A program made the position numbers and the translations under genes. This document shows positions 15,979 to 26,546 of a stretch of 64,000 bases of DNA, piece by piece. The stretch's first letter is position 1. Every line of letters starts with the position of its first letter. The notes below the pieces were generated by a model. The model had not been told where the DNA came from, searched no databases, and worked only from the letters and a program-made list of their open reading frames with translations. This DNA is from DASUBV01 sp036501025. GTDB taxonomy: Bacteria > Actinomycetota > Actinomycetes > Streptosporangiales > Streptosporangiaceae. Where the stretch lies: contig DASYBB010000101.1 in NCBI GenBank assembly GCA_036501025.1, positions 5,947-69,946 of the forward strand, written 5' to 3'.

Positions 15979-17672
15979 CCGGCCGCGCCGCGGGGGTGGT
16001 GCTGCCCGCCGACCACCGTGCCGAGCACCTCGATGCCGGGCAGGGCGTCGGGCTCGACCGCCAGCGGGTCGTCGGCCAGGACCGCCAGGTCGGCGTACTT
16101 GCCCGCCTCGACCGACCCGACCTGGCCGTCCAGCTTCAGCAGGTAGGCCGCGCCGATGGTCACCGCCCGCAGCGCGTCCTCGGCGGCGATGCGCTCGAAC
16201 TCGCCCATCACCCGCCCGGACTGCGTGCGCCGGGTGACCGCGTGCTTCATGGTGGCCAGCGGGCCGAGCGGCGTGACCGGGGAGTCCGAGTGCAGCGAGA
16301 TCGGGACCCCGGAGCGCAGGGCCGTGGCCGCGGCGTTCATCCGCGAGGCGCGGTCCACGCCGAGCGTGACATCGAGGTGCTTGTCGCCGAAGGCCCAGAT
16401 GTGATTGGCGAAGATGTTGGCCCCCACGCCGAGCGCCGCCATCCGCCGGTACTGCGCCGCGGTCGACAGCTGCGCGTGGGTCACGGTGTGGCGGTGGTCC
16501 CAGCGCGGGTGCCGCTCCAGGCTCTCCTGCACGACGTCGAGGAAGAGCTCGGTCGCCTGGTCCCCGTTGCAGTGCGCGTGCACCTGGAGCCCGGCGGCGT
16601 GACAGACCCCGAACGCGGCCCGGAACTCCTCGGGCGCGCAGACCCACACGCCGCGCTCGGCCGAGCTCAGGTAGCCGGGCGGGTCGACCCGGGCGGTGAA
16701 CCCCTGCACGGTGCCGTCGAGGATGAACTTCACCAGCCCGAAGCGGACCTTGGGCGCGGGCTCGTCGCGGAGGGCGACGAGCCGCCGGGCCAGGTCGGGG
16801 ACCGGCGCGACGGCAGCGCCGCCCCAGCCGAAGGCGAAGGCGGCGACCGACAGGCGGAGCGGGAAGTCATCGCGGCCGGCGGTGTCCCGGTACAGCCCGA
16901 CCGTGGCCTCGCTCATCAGGTCGGGGTTCCCGAGGTCCACCGCGGTGGTGATGCCCTGGTTGCGGGCGTCGCGGGCGAAGCCGCCGAGGGTGGCCGCGTC
17001 GAGGGCCCCCGCGAGGAGCCCGCGGACGCTCGTGACCAGGGCCATGGCGGCCGACTCGGCCAGCTCCCCGACCGGCTCGCCGTGGCCGTCCTTGAGCACG
17101 CCCGGCACGGCGGTGCCGCGGGTGATGCCGTCGCGCCGCATCAGCGCCGTGTTCACCGTGGCGTGGTGGAAGCTCTGGTGCTGGATGTAGATCGGCCGGC
17201 GCGCGGAGATCGCGTCCAGGTGCCGGGCCGCGAGCCGCTCGCCCGGGTAGAAGATCGGGTCCATCCCCCAGGCGACGAGCGGCTCGTCGGGATCGGCCAG
17301 GCCGGCATCGGCCTCGCGCAGCCGGGCCAGGACGTCGGCCACCGTCCGGCAGCCGGGCCACGACCGCCCGTCCGGGTCGACCCGGTCCAGGTAGCCGAGG
17401 TAGGGGAACCGCCACAGCCCGCCGCCCGAGGCGTGGCTGTGCGCCTCGACGAAGCCGGGCAGCAGCACCCGCCCGGCGTAGCGGTCGTCCACCCGGGCCG
17501 GGCCGTAGGCGGCGAGCTCGCCGAGCGTGCCGACGGCCCGGATCCGGTCCCCCTGCACCGCGACGGCCTCCGCCACCGGCCGGGCCGGGTCGAGGGTCCG
17601 GACCAGCCGCGCGGGGTACACGACCAGCTCAGCTTCCGCCTCGGGCCAGGCACCGGCCGCAGGGCTTCCCAT
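15975..17672 (-). CDS. YtcJ-like amidohydrolase
   Basis: A 565-residue metal-dependent hydrolase of the amidohydrolase-3/YtcJ group. The metal-binding HSH is at residues 78-80 in FVEAHSHASGGG. Later the HAHCNGDQATELFLD and HTVTHAQLS segments carry further ligands, and the SLHSDSPVTPLGPLATM motif near the end supplies the catalytic Asp. Members cleave amide or formamide bonds of mostly unknown substrates. ATG 17672 has GGAG 8 bases upstream. It is likely co-transcribed with the CobW-type gene. It lies downstream of, and in the same direction as, the Lrp-type regulator that also faces the peptide-uptake operon. Confidence 0.88.
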   Translation of the reverse strand: MGSPAAGAWPEAEAELVVYPARLVRTLDPARPVAEAVAVQGDRIRAVGTLGELAAYGPARVDDRYAGRVLLPGFVEAHSHASGGGLWRFPYLGYLDRVDPDGRSWPGCRTVADVLARLREADAGLADPDEPLVAWGMDPIFYPGERLAARHLDAISARRPIYIQHQSFHHATVNTALMRRDGITRGTAVPGVLKDGHGEPVGELAESAAMALVTSVRGLLAGALDAATLGGFARDARNQGITTAVDLGNPDLMSEATVGLYRDTAGRDDFPLRLSVAAFAFGWGGAAVAPVPDLARRLVALRDEPAPKVRFGLVKFILDGTVQGFTARVDPPGYLSSAERGVWVCAPEEFRAAFGVCHAAGLQVHAHCNGDQATELFLDVVQESLERHPRWDHRHTVTHAQLSTAAQYRRMAALGVGANIFANHIWAFGDKHLDVTLGVDRASRMNAAATALRSGVPISLHSDSPVTPLGPLATMKHAVTRRTQSGRVMGEFERIAAEDALRAVTIGAAYLLKLDGQVGSVEAGKYADLAVLADDPLAVEPDALPGIEVLGTVVGGQHHPRGAAG

Positions 17673-17757
17673 GACGATGGCTCCTCACTGCCCGGCCGCT
17701 CGGACGCCGCGCAAGATCAGTAGTACGCCACGACCGCCCGCCGTGACCAGCCCCGCC

Positions 17758-18798
17758 CTAGCGGCCGGCGTCGCACAGCGTGTCGTCCCAGATGTTGATC
17801 GGCACCACGCCCGCGGCCCGGCCGTCGGCGCCGATGAGCCGCCCCATCCGCTTGATGACCCGCAGCACCAGGATCCGCTCGACGATCTGCAGCTGCGGGT
17901 GCTGCTCGGCCATGGACAGCTCCATCCGGTGCACCTCCTCGACGGTCTGCAGCCACGAGGACTGCAGCAGCTGCGGGCCGGCCGCCACGGTGGCCGTCAG
18001 GCGGGACTGGCGCATGTGGCTGAGCTGCTGGGCCGTGGCCCGCAGGACGCCGACGGGCACGTCCGCGCGCACGTAGTTCTCGACCGGCCAGCCGGCATCC
18101 TGCGCCGCGACGTCGGTCCGGATCCGGATGAGGCCCGACCGGAGCAGCTCGGCGGTTCTCCGCCGGGCCGTCGTCGGGCTGAGGTTCAGCCGCTCGGCGA
18201 TCTCGGTGTAGGCCATCCGCCCGTCGGCGGTGAGCAGTTCCACGATGGCCTTGCCAGTGTCCGACGGCGGGCCGCCCGGCTGCGACGGCTCCTCGTCGGC
18301 GAACTCCGTGGCGTGCAGCTGGACCAGCGAGGCGACGGCCGCATCGGGCAGCCGGCGGAGCCGCCACGAGCCGCCTTCGCTGTAGAGCCGGGTGACCACC
18401 GAGGTCCGCGTGCTGAGCACGCCGTCGACCCCGTCGAGGTGGTGCAGCACGTAGTGGGAGATGGTCGGCAGGTCGGCCGCCCCGACCGTGACCAGCAGGT
18501 CGGCGGGCCCCGTGATGACTTCGACGGTGACGGCGAGGGGATGCGCGGCGATGGCGCTGGCCACGCTGAAGTGGGCGTCGGAGCGGCAGGTGATCTCGAC
18601 GTGCCCGTAGCACTGCGGGCTGCTGGTCACCATGCCCGGGCTGGCCGTCACCCAGGCGATGCCCTCGTCGACCAGCCGCTGGAACCGCTTGGCCGCCGTC
18701 GTCGGCGCGATCCCGAGCACGTCGCCGACGGCGCTCCACGGCGCCCGCGGCGCCAGCTGGAGCGCGTCGACGACGAGCGCATCCTCCTCGTTGAGCAT
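17758..18798 (-). CDS. Tandem Lrp/AsnC family transcriptional regulator
   Basis: A 346-residue protein with two Lrp-type units. The first helix-turn-helix is near residues 5-45 (WSAVGDVLGIAPTTAAKRFQRLVDEG), followed by a RAM-like ligand-binding segment. A second helix-turn-helix lies around residues 185-225 (MAYTEIAERLNLSPTTARRRTAELL), with a second RAM-like domain. Duplicated Lrp proteins are common in actinomycetes and sense amino acids. It is divergent from an oligopeptide transporter and peptidase operon, which it most likely controls in response to a peptide-derived amino acid. Two AT-rich dyads lie in the shared promoter region. Confidence 0.9.
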   Translation of the reverse strand: MLNEEDALVVDALQLAPRAPWSAVGDVLGIAPTTAAKRFQRLVDEGIAWVTASPGMVTSSPQCYGHVEITCRSDAHFSVASAIAAHPLAVTVEVITGPADLLVTVGAADLPTISHYVLHHLDGVDGVLSTRTSVVTRLYSEGGSWRLRRLPDAAVASLVQLHATEFADEEPSQPGGPPSDTGKAIVELLTADGRMAYTEIAERLNLSPTTARRRTAELLRSGLIRIRTDVAAQDAGWPVENYVRADVPVGVLRATAQQLSHMRQSRLTATVAAGPQLLQSSWLQTVEEVHRMELSMAEQHPQLQIVERILVLRVIKRMGRLIGADGRAAGVVPINIWDDTLCDAGR

Positions 18799-18813
18799 GG
18801 CGCAATCCTGTCA

Positions 18814-18876
18814 CAAGATCTTGATTCGTGGCGTATCCGTGCGATACCGTCCGCCTAGATGCCCTTTTTCGCAAAA
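18814..18876. promoter_or_regulatory. Candidate Lrp operator region (two dyads)
   Basis: Two palindromes occupy the divergent promoter region: CAAGATCTTG at 18814-18823, 15 bp upstream of the regulator start, and TTTTCGCAAAA at 18866-18876, nearer to the transporter gene. Lrp-type proteins bind AT-rich dyads at several positions. The sites do not resemble each other closely, so only one may be genuine. Confidence 0.4.
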
Positions 18877-18962
18877 TGTAGGACCACGTACGGAGTAGCC
18901 CACCCGTGTGTCAGTGCGGACAAGGGGGTCGGCACGCCACCTCGAAATCACTTGGGGGATCC

Positions 18963-20570
18963 ATGCCCGCGAGCTCTGTCCGCCTGTCGACGCGCCAATC
19001 GGTGATCGTCGGCTTCGCCTTGCTAGCGCTGGCCGCCGCCGGATGCGGCAGCAGCGGCCCCTCGTCGAGTTCGGGCAGCACCGCCCCGGGCGGCGCGGCG
19101 GCCGGCTCCGGCCCGGCCAAGACGGGGACCGTGTCCCTGGAGATCGGGAGCCCGGTGACCAGCCTGGACCCGGCCAAGGGCAGCTCCTTCGCCGACTTCA
19201 CGGCGGCGCAGTCCCTGTACGACCCGCTGGTCACCTTCAACCAGGCCGGCACGATCGTCCCGGACCTGGCCACGAGCTGGACCACGACCTCGACCGGCGC
19301 CACGTTCCACCTGCGCTCCGGCGTCATGTGCTCCGACGGGACCCCGCTCACGGCCACCGACGTCGCCGCCTCGCTGCAGCGCTACACCGACCCCGCGACC
19401 GCCGCGCCCCTGCTCACCGGCGTGATCGGGGCCGGCAACACGGCCAAGATCACCGGCAACAACGCGGCGAGCACCGTGACGGTGGCCCTGACGCACCCCT
19501 ACTCGCAGCTGCTGCAGGGCCTGACCTCGAACTTCACCGGGATCATCTGCCCGGCCGGCCTGAAGGACCTCAAGTCGCTGCTCACTCACTCCGACGGCAC
19601 GGGCGCGTGGATGGCCAGTTCCGAGGTGTCGGGCTCCAGCTACACCTTCGCCCGCAACACCAAGTACTGGGGCGGCCCCGACTTCGGGAACATGCCGTCC
19701 GGGACGGCGCCCAAGAAGCTCGTGCTCAAGGTCGTCGCGGATGACAACACCGCGGCCAACCTGCAGTCGAGCGGGGCGCTCGATGTCGCCAACTACAGCA
19801 CCAACAACTGGAAGAAGTTCAAGGGCGTGTCCGGCGACACCCTCCTGACCCAGTCCCAGACCGACACCATGCTCGTCTTCAACGAGACGCCCGGCCACGT
19901 GACGGACAAGGCCAAGGTCCGGCTGGCCATCGCCGAGGCGATGAACCGGACCGCCATGAACAACGTGCTCGGGAACGGCGAGGGCCATCTCGAGAGCAAC
20001 CTGGGGATGCCCACCTACCAGTGCTTTGACGGGTCGCTGTCCTCGCTCATCCCGTCGTACAAGCTGGCCGCGGCGACCAAGGTGCTCAAGGGGCTGACCT
20101 TCCGGATCATCGGCACCAGCCAGCTGTCGTCCGGGAACGGGACGTCCTACCTGCTCGCGGAGCTGCGCCAGGCCGGCGCGACCGCGACCCTGACCAACGA
20201 GAACAACGAGGCGTGGGTCACGCAGCTCTTCTCCGGCAAGAACAACTGGGACCTCACCATCCTCGGCTACGGCAACACCTCGAACAGCCTGCTGTCGGTC
20301 TCCGGCTTCTTCACCGGGGAGGCGCCGCCCAAGGGCGAGAACCTCGGCGACGTGCAGAACCCCGCCAACGCCGCCGATTACACAACGGCCGCCCAGAATG
20401 CCGGGGCCAAGGGCTGCCAGGCCATCGACGCCCTGCAGAAGTCCCTGCTGCAGAACTACGACACCGTGCCGCTGACCGCGCTGCCGACCACCGTCGTCTA
20501 CGCCGACAACACCGCCGGGGTGTCGGTCAAGGGATTCGTGCAGCCGTCGTCACTCCGGATCAAGCACTGA
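18963..20570 (+). CDS. Oligopeptide ABC transporter substrate-binding lipoprotein (family 5)
   Basis: A 535-residue secreted lipoprotein: signal peptide with lipobox LAAAGC (Cys28), a serine/glycine-rich linker, then the family-5 solute-binding fold (TSLDPAKGS, the SYTFARNTKYWGG segment, LKVVADDNTAANLQSSGALDVA). Such proteins capture oligopeptides, nickel or opine-like compounds outside the membrane. ATG 18963 sits just after GGGGGA; an earlier GTG at 18906 would add non-signal residues and is unlikely. It is the first gene of a seven-gene operon whose last three genes are peptide-hydrolysing enzymes, so oligopeptides are the probable cargo. Confidence 0.92.
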   Translation: MPASSVRLSTRQSVIVGFALLALAAAGCGSSGPSSSSGSTAPGGAAAGSGPAKTGTVSLEIGSPVTSLDPAKGSSFADFTAAQSLYDPLVTFNQAGTIVPDLATSWTTTSTGATFHLRSGVMCSDGTPLTATDVAASLQRYTDPATAAPLLTGVIGAGNTAKITGNNAASTVTVALTHPYSQLLQGLTSNFTGIICPAGLKDLKSLLTHSDGTGAWMASSEVSGSSYTFARNTKYWGGPDFGNMPSGTAPKKLVLKVVADDNTAANLQSSGALDVANYSTNNWKKFKGVSGDTLLTQSQTDTMLVFNETPGHVTDKAKVRLAIAEAMNRTAMNNVLGNGEGHLESNLGMPTYQCFDGSLSSLIPSYKLAAATKVLKGLTFRIIGTSQLSSGNGTSYLLAELRQAGATATLTNENNEAWVTQLFSGKNNWDLTILGYGNTSNSLLSVSGFFTGEAPPKGENLGDVQNPANAADYTTAAQNAGAKGCQAIDALQKSLLQNYDTVPLTALPTTVVYADNTAGVSVKGFVQPSSLRIKH

Positions 20571-20583
20571 CACCGGTCCCGCG

Positions 20584-21603
20584 ATGACTGCCATCACTGT
20601 TGCGGAGCCGGCCGGACCGCCGCGCGCGGAGGGCGACGGCCGGCGCCGTAACTCCCCCTGGCTCGGCTACCTGGCCCGGCGCGTGGTCGGCGTGGTCGTG
20701 CTCCTGGCCATCCTGATCGTGATCACGTTCCTGATCGTGCACCTGGTGCCCGGCGACCCGGCCCGCAACGTGCTCGGGATCAACGCCAGCGCGGCCCAGG
20801 TCGCGCAGGTCCGCAAGGAGCTCGGGCTGTCCGACCCGGTGCAGGTCCAGTTCGGGCATTACCTGTCCCAGCTGCTGCGCGGCAACCTGGGCACCTCCTA
20901 CGTCACCGGCCAGCCGGTGGACACGATGATCGCCCAGCGGCTGCCGGTCACCGCCGAGCTGGCCGGCCTGGCCGTGGCGTTCGTGCTGGTGATCGGGTTC
21001 CCGCTGGGGATCGCGATCGGGTCGCTGCAGCACCGCCAGCGCGCGCCCTGGACGGGCACGGTGTTCACCATGTTCGCCAGCCTCGGCGGCGCCCTGCCCG
21101 AGTACATCACCGGCACCGTGCTGATCCTGGCCTTCGCCCTCGGGCTCAAGCTGCTCCCGGTCCAGGGGAGCACCAGCCTGCGCGGGATCATCCTGCCGGT
21201 CATCGCCATCGGCTTCGCCCCGGCGTTCATCTTCGCCCGGCTGGTCCGCAACGAGACCGCGAACGTCCTGTCCCAGGAGTACATCACCACGGCGGTGAGC
21301 AAGCGGCTGCCGACCTGGCGGCTGTATGCCAGCCACGTGCTGCCCAACGTGGTGACCAGCACCCTCACCCTCGGCGGCCTGCTGCTGGTCGCCCTGCTCG
21401 GCGGGACGGTGGTGACCGAGAACGTGTTCAACATCCCGGGCCTCGGCACCGAGATCGTCCAGGCCATCCTGCAGAACGACTACCCCGCCATCCAGGGCAT
21501 CATCCTGGTGCTCGGCGCCGTGGCCATCGCCATCACCCTGGCCGTGGACGTCGTCCTCGGGCTCATCGATCCGCGGACCCTGCTGGCCCGGAGGTCGCGA
21601 TGA
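20584..21603 (+). CDS. Oligopeptide ABC transporter permease (DppB-like)
   Basis: A 339-residue inner-membrane permease. The first helix is preceded by LARRVVGVVVLL and followed by FLIVHLVPGDPARNVLG, the DppB/OppB signature. About six membrane segments are predicted, with the cytoplasmic coupling loop around TAVSKRLPTWRLYASHVLPN (E-A-A-like loop). It pairs with the permease half of the next gene, which it overlaps as ATGA. It lies 13 bp after the binding-protein gene. Confidence 0.92.
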   Translation: MTAITVAEPAGPPRAEGDGRRRNSPWLGYLARRVVGVVVLLAILIVITFLIVHLVPGDPARNVLGINASAAQVAQVRKELGLSDPVQVQFGHYLSQLLRGNLGTSYVTGQPVDTMIAQRLPVTAELAGLAVAFVLVIGFPLGIAIGSLQHRQRAPWTGTVFTMFASLGGALPEYITGTVLILAFALGLKLLPVQGSTSLRGIILPVIAIGFAPAFIFARLVRNETANVLSQEYITTAVSKRLPTWRLYASHVLPNVVTSTLTLGGLLLVALLGGTVVTENVFNIPGLGTEIVQAILQNDYPAIQGIILVLGAVAIAITLAVDVVLGLIDPRTLLARRSR

Positions 21604-23553
21604 GCGAGCAGGTCATCGCCACCGAGACGGCGGTCAGCCCGCCCGCCGACACGGCCGAGGGCCGCGGGCGCCGGCGGCTGCCGGCCACCCTGATCTGCGG
21701 CATCATCGTCCTGGCCGTCATGCTCCTGCTGGCCATCTTCGGGCCGGTCATCTGGGGGGCGCAGGCCAACAACCTGGGCACGGCGTTCCGCGGCGGCCCG
21801 ACCGCCGCGCACCTGCTCGGCACCGACGCCCTCGGCCGGGACGACCTGGCCCGCACCCTGAGCGCGACCCGCCTCACCATCTGGATGGCGTTCCTGGCCA
21901 CCCTGATCGCGGTCGGGGCCGGGATCGTGCTGGGCGCCGCGATCGTGGTCGCCGGCCCCCGGGTCCGCGCCACCGGGGAGCGGCTCATTGACCTGCTCAT
22001 CGCCTACCCGCCCATCATCGTCGCGCTGGCCGTGACGGCCATCTTCCGGCCCAGCGAGACCAGCGTCGTGGTGGCCATCGGGCTGGCGTTCACGCCGCAG
22101 TTCGCCCGCCTGACCAACACCCTCGCCTCCTCGGTCAGCGAGCGCGACTTCGTGTGGGTGGCGCAGCTGCTCGGCCTGCGGGGCAGCCGGGTCCTGCGCC
22201 GCCACATCCTGCCTAACCTGGCCGGGCCGCTGCTGGTGCTGGCGTCGGTGGGCTTCGCGTCGGCGATCATCACCCTGTCCGGGCTGAGCTTCATCGGCCT
22301 CGGCGTGCAGCAGCCGACCTATGACTGGGGCGCCCTGCTGGCCTCCGGCCTGCAGGACCTGAACGCCAACCCGATCGAGGTGGTCGGGCCCGCGCTGGGC
22401 ATCCTCATCACCGGACTCGCCGCCGGCCTGGTCGGTGACGGGCTCAACCACTACCTCGACCCGAGGCTGCGGGTCAGCTTCCGCCGCCGGCGGCGGGCCG
22501 CGGCCGCCGTCCAGCGGGCGGCGGCGAGCGCCTACTCCCCTGGAGCGCAGGCGGCCGGGCCCACCGACCCCGGCCTGGTCGCGTCGGTCCGCGACCTGCG
22601 GGTGTTCGCCCCCGACGCCCCCGAGGCGCCCATCGTCCGCGGCGTGTCCCTGCAGATCCGCCGGGGCGAGATCGTCGGGCTGGTGGGCGAGTCGGGCTCG
22701 GGCAAGACCATGACGGCGATGGGCATCGCCCGCCTGCTGCCGGCCGGGCTGCTGTGGGACGCCGCCGAGCTGACCGTCAGCGGGCGGGACGTGGGCGCCC
22801 GCAGCCGGTCCACCCGGCATCTCGCCACCGAGGTGGGCATCGTCTTCCAGGACCCGTCCTCCTCGTTCAACCCGGCCCGCCACATCGGCCCGCAGATCAC
22901 CGAGACCGCGCGGGTCCACGGCGGCATGGAGAAGCGGCAGGCCAGCGCCCTGGCCATCGACCGGCTGCGCGAGTCGCACGTGTCCTCCCCCGAGCTGCGG
23001 ATGCGGCAGTACCCCCATGAGCTGTCGGGCGGCATGCGCCAGCGGGCCATGATCGCCATGGCCCTGATGACCTCCCCGTCGCTGCTCATCGCCGACGAGC
23101 CGACGACCGCCCTGGACGTCACGGTGCAGGCCGACGTGCTCCGCCTGCTCCGCAACCTCAACCAGTCCCACGGGATGGCCGTGCTGCTGATCTCGCACGA
23201 CATCGCCGTGGTGTCGGCGCTGTGCGACCGGGTGTGCGTCATGTACGCCGGCCGGATCGTCGAGGAGCTGTCCGCCGCGGACCTGCACGCGCAGCGGGTC
23301 TGCCACCCCTACACCCGGGCGCTGCTGGCCGCCTCGCCCCGCCTGGAGGCGGGCGCGGACGGGACCGGGCTGACGCCGCTCGAGGGCCGCCCGCCCCGGC
23401 CGGGGATCCCCATCACCGGCTGCTCGTTCGCCGACCGCTGCTCGCTGGCCATCGATGAGTGCCGGGAGACCGACCCCGAGCTGCGCGACCTGGGCGACGG
23501 GCGACGAGCAGCGTGCCTGGTCACCACCGGGCCGCTCGGGGAGGCGGCGTCTC

Positions 23554-23561
<8 letters not shown>
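21600..23561 (+). CDS. Fused oligopeptide ABC transporter permease/ATPase (DppC-DppD)
   Basis: A 653-residue natural fusion. Residues 1-290 are a DppC-type permease (HLLGTDALGRDDLARTL at 71-87, coupling loop with LLGLRGSRVLRRHILPN). A basic, alanine-rich linker of about 40 residues follows. Residues about 328-640 are a DppD-type ATPase: Walker A GESGSGKT 363-370, signature LSGGMRQR 475-482, Walker B LLIADEP near 496-502, and the C-terminal oligopeptide-transporter cysteine cluster (GCSFADRCSLAIDEC). No stop or frameshift separates the halves. Such fusions are known in actinomycetes. It would form the transporter with the preceding permease and the next ATPase. Confidence 0.92.
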
Positions 23562-24567
<1,006 letters not shown>

Positions 24568-24593
24568 ACCCTGACCCTGAAGGGACCCGATCC

Positions 24594-26546
24594 GTGGCTT
24601 CCGAGCGCGCCTACCGACCCGAGGACCTGCTCCGCTTCGTCGACTGCCTGGACGGGGCGCTCGTGCCGGGCACCGACGCCGTCATCTACGTCGCCAACAC
24701 CCTGGACGGCGCCGCCGCCAGCGGCACCAGCGCCCTGTGGCTGGCCGAGCGGGGGGAGCACCGCCGCCTGGCCCCGGCAGAGACCTCGCAGGCCCGGCCC
24801 GCGGTCTCCCCCGACGGCCAGACCGTGGCCTTCCTGCAGCAGTCCGGGAGCGAGGCCGACGCGCCGTGGCAGCTGTGCATCTGTCCCGCGGGCGGCGGCG
24901 AGGCCACGATCCTCACCAGCTTCGCCCGCGGCACCGGGCAGGCCGGCCCGGCCTGGTCGCCGGACGGCACCTCCCTGGCCGTCGATGCGTCCGACACCCC
25001 CCGGCGGGACCCGAAGCGGGCCTACCGGATCACCCGGCGGACCTGGCGCCTCGACGGCATGGGCCTGATCGACGACCGGCAGACTGACCTCTACGTGCTG
25101 CCCGCGGCCGGGGGCGAGCCGCGGCGGCTGACCACCGATGACGGGGTGGTGTCCTTCCTGGAGTGGGCACCCGGCGGCGGGTCGGTCCTCTACGGCACGT
25201 TCGGCGCCGGCCGGGACACCGAGTACGCGATCCGCACCGTGGAGGTCAGCTCCGGCGAGGCGCGCACGGTGACCACCGGCCCGCTGCTCGTCTACACCTC
25301 CGTCGCCGCCTGGACCCCGGACGGCAAGGTCGTGTACTCCTCGCCATGGGAGATCAACCAGCGGATCGAGCTGATGATCTGCGACCTTGCGGCCGGCACC
25401 AGCGAGAGCCGCACGCCCGACCCGCAGGGCCAGCTGTTCGGGCTCATGCAGGCCGGCTACGACTCCCGGATCCTGGCCCCCCGCATCCTGGTCGACGCCG
25501 CCGGCGAATGGGCCTACGTGTACGTCCAGCAGGGCGGCAGCCTGCGCACCACCCGGGTCGCCCTGCACGGCGACGTCGCGGTGGAGCCGGTCACCGGCAC
25601 CAGCGAGTCGGTCATCCCCGTCGCCCTCGACGGCTCCCGGCTCCTGGCCATCCGCACGGCGCACGCCCGGCCCGCCGACCTGGCCGTGCTCGACACCGGC
25701 AGCCACGACCTCCAGCCGGTCACCGAGCTGAACGCCGGGTGGCTGACCGAGATGCCCTTCGAGGTGCACCACCTCACCTACCCGACGGCGGACGGCGCGA
25801 CCGAGATCGAGGGCTGGTACCTGGCGCCCCGCGACGGCACCGGCCCCTTCCCGACGGTGCTGCACATCCACGGCGGCCCGTTCGCCGCCCACGGCGAGAT
25901 CTTCAGTACCGACAACCTGCTGCTCACCGCGGCCGGCTACGGCGTCCTGTCGGTCAACTTCCGCGGCGGGTCCGGCTACGGCGACGCCCACGCCGAGATG
26001 CTGATCGGCGACTGGGGCCGGTTCGACATGGCCGACCTGCTCCAGGGGGTCGACGTGGCCGTCGAGCGCGGCCTGGCCGACGGCAGCCGGGTGGCCTCCT
26101 TCGGCCTCTCCGGCGGCGGCTACCTCACCTCGTGGCTGCTCACCCACAGCGACCGGTTCCGGGCCGGGATCTCCGAGTGCCTGGTCTCCGACTGGACCGG
26201 CATGCTCGGCTCCGACATCCCCCAGGTGATCGCCACCTGGATGGACCGCCAGCCGGGGAACGGGCCGGCCTCCATGGAGCCGTACGCGCGGATGGCGCCC
26301 TCGACGTACGCCGCCGACTGCTCGGCGCCGCTGCTGCTGGTCGAGCACGAGGGCGATCTGCGGTGCCCGATCTCCCAGGGCGACGTGCTCTACAACGAGC
26401 TGCAGCTGGCGGGCAAGGTGACGGAGATGTTCCGGCTGCCCGGCGTGCCGCACTCGCCGTTCGGCGCCGACCTGGGCGTGCGGGTGCAGCGCGCCGAGGC
26501 GATCCTGGACTGGATGGACCGCTGGGTCCGGCCCGCCCATGCCTGA
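24594..26546 (+). CDS. S9 family prolyl oligopeptidase-like serine peptidase
   Basis: A 650-residue cytoplasmic peptidase with no signal peptide. The first 390 residues form a WD/beta-propeller-like region with repeats such as AGPAWSPDGTSLAVD. The C-terminal alpha/beta hydrolase domain has HIHGGPFAAHG, the nucleophile Ser506 in FGLSGGGY, Asp588 in HEGDLRC and His620 in GVPHSPFG, completing the triad. Family members release or cleave short acyl- or prolyl-peptides. GTG 24594 follows AAGGGA by 9 bases. It lies 26 bp after the transporter ATPase and would degrade imported peptides. Confidence 0.9.
   Translation: MASERAYRPEDLLRFVDCLDGALVPGTDAVIYVANTLDGAAASGTSALWLAERGEHRRLAPAETSQARPAVSPDGQTVAFLQQSGSEADAPWQLCICPAGGGEATILTSFARGTGQAGPAWSPDGTSLAVDASDTPRRDPKRAYRITRRTWRLDGMGLIDDRQTDLYVLPAAGGEPRRLTTDDGVVSFLEWAPGGGSVLYGTFGAGRDTEYAIRTVEVSSGEARTVTTGPLLVYTSVAAWTPDGKVVYSSPWEINQRIELMICDLAAGTSESRTPDPQGQLFGLMQAGYDSRILAPRILVDAAGEWAYVYVQQGGSLRTTRVALHGDVAVEPVTGTSESVIPVALDGSRLLAIRTAHARPADLAVLDTGSHDLQPVTELNAGWLTEMPFEVHHLTYPTADGATEIEGWYLAPRDGTGPFPTVLHIHGGPFAAHGEIFSTDNLLLTAAGYGVLSVNFRGGSGYGDAHAEMLIGDWGRFDMADLLQGVDVAVERGLADGSRVASFGLSGGGYLTSWLLTHSDRFRAGISECLVSDWTGMLGSDIPQVIATWMDRQPGNGPASMEPYARMAPSTYAADCSAPLLLVEHEGDLRCPISQGDVLYNELQLAGKVTEMFRLPGVPHSPFGADLGVRVQRAEAILDWMDRWVRPAHA

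Noticed and set aside
18906..18962. Upstream GTG start for the first peptide-binding lipoprotein
   Set aside because: It would put about 19 polar residues, including cysteines, before the signal peptide; ATG 18963 with GGGGGA upstream is better.
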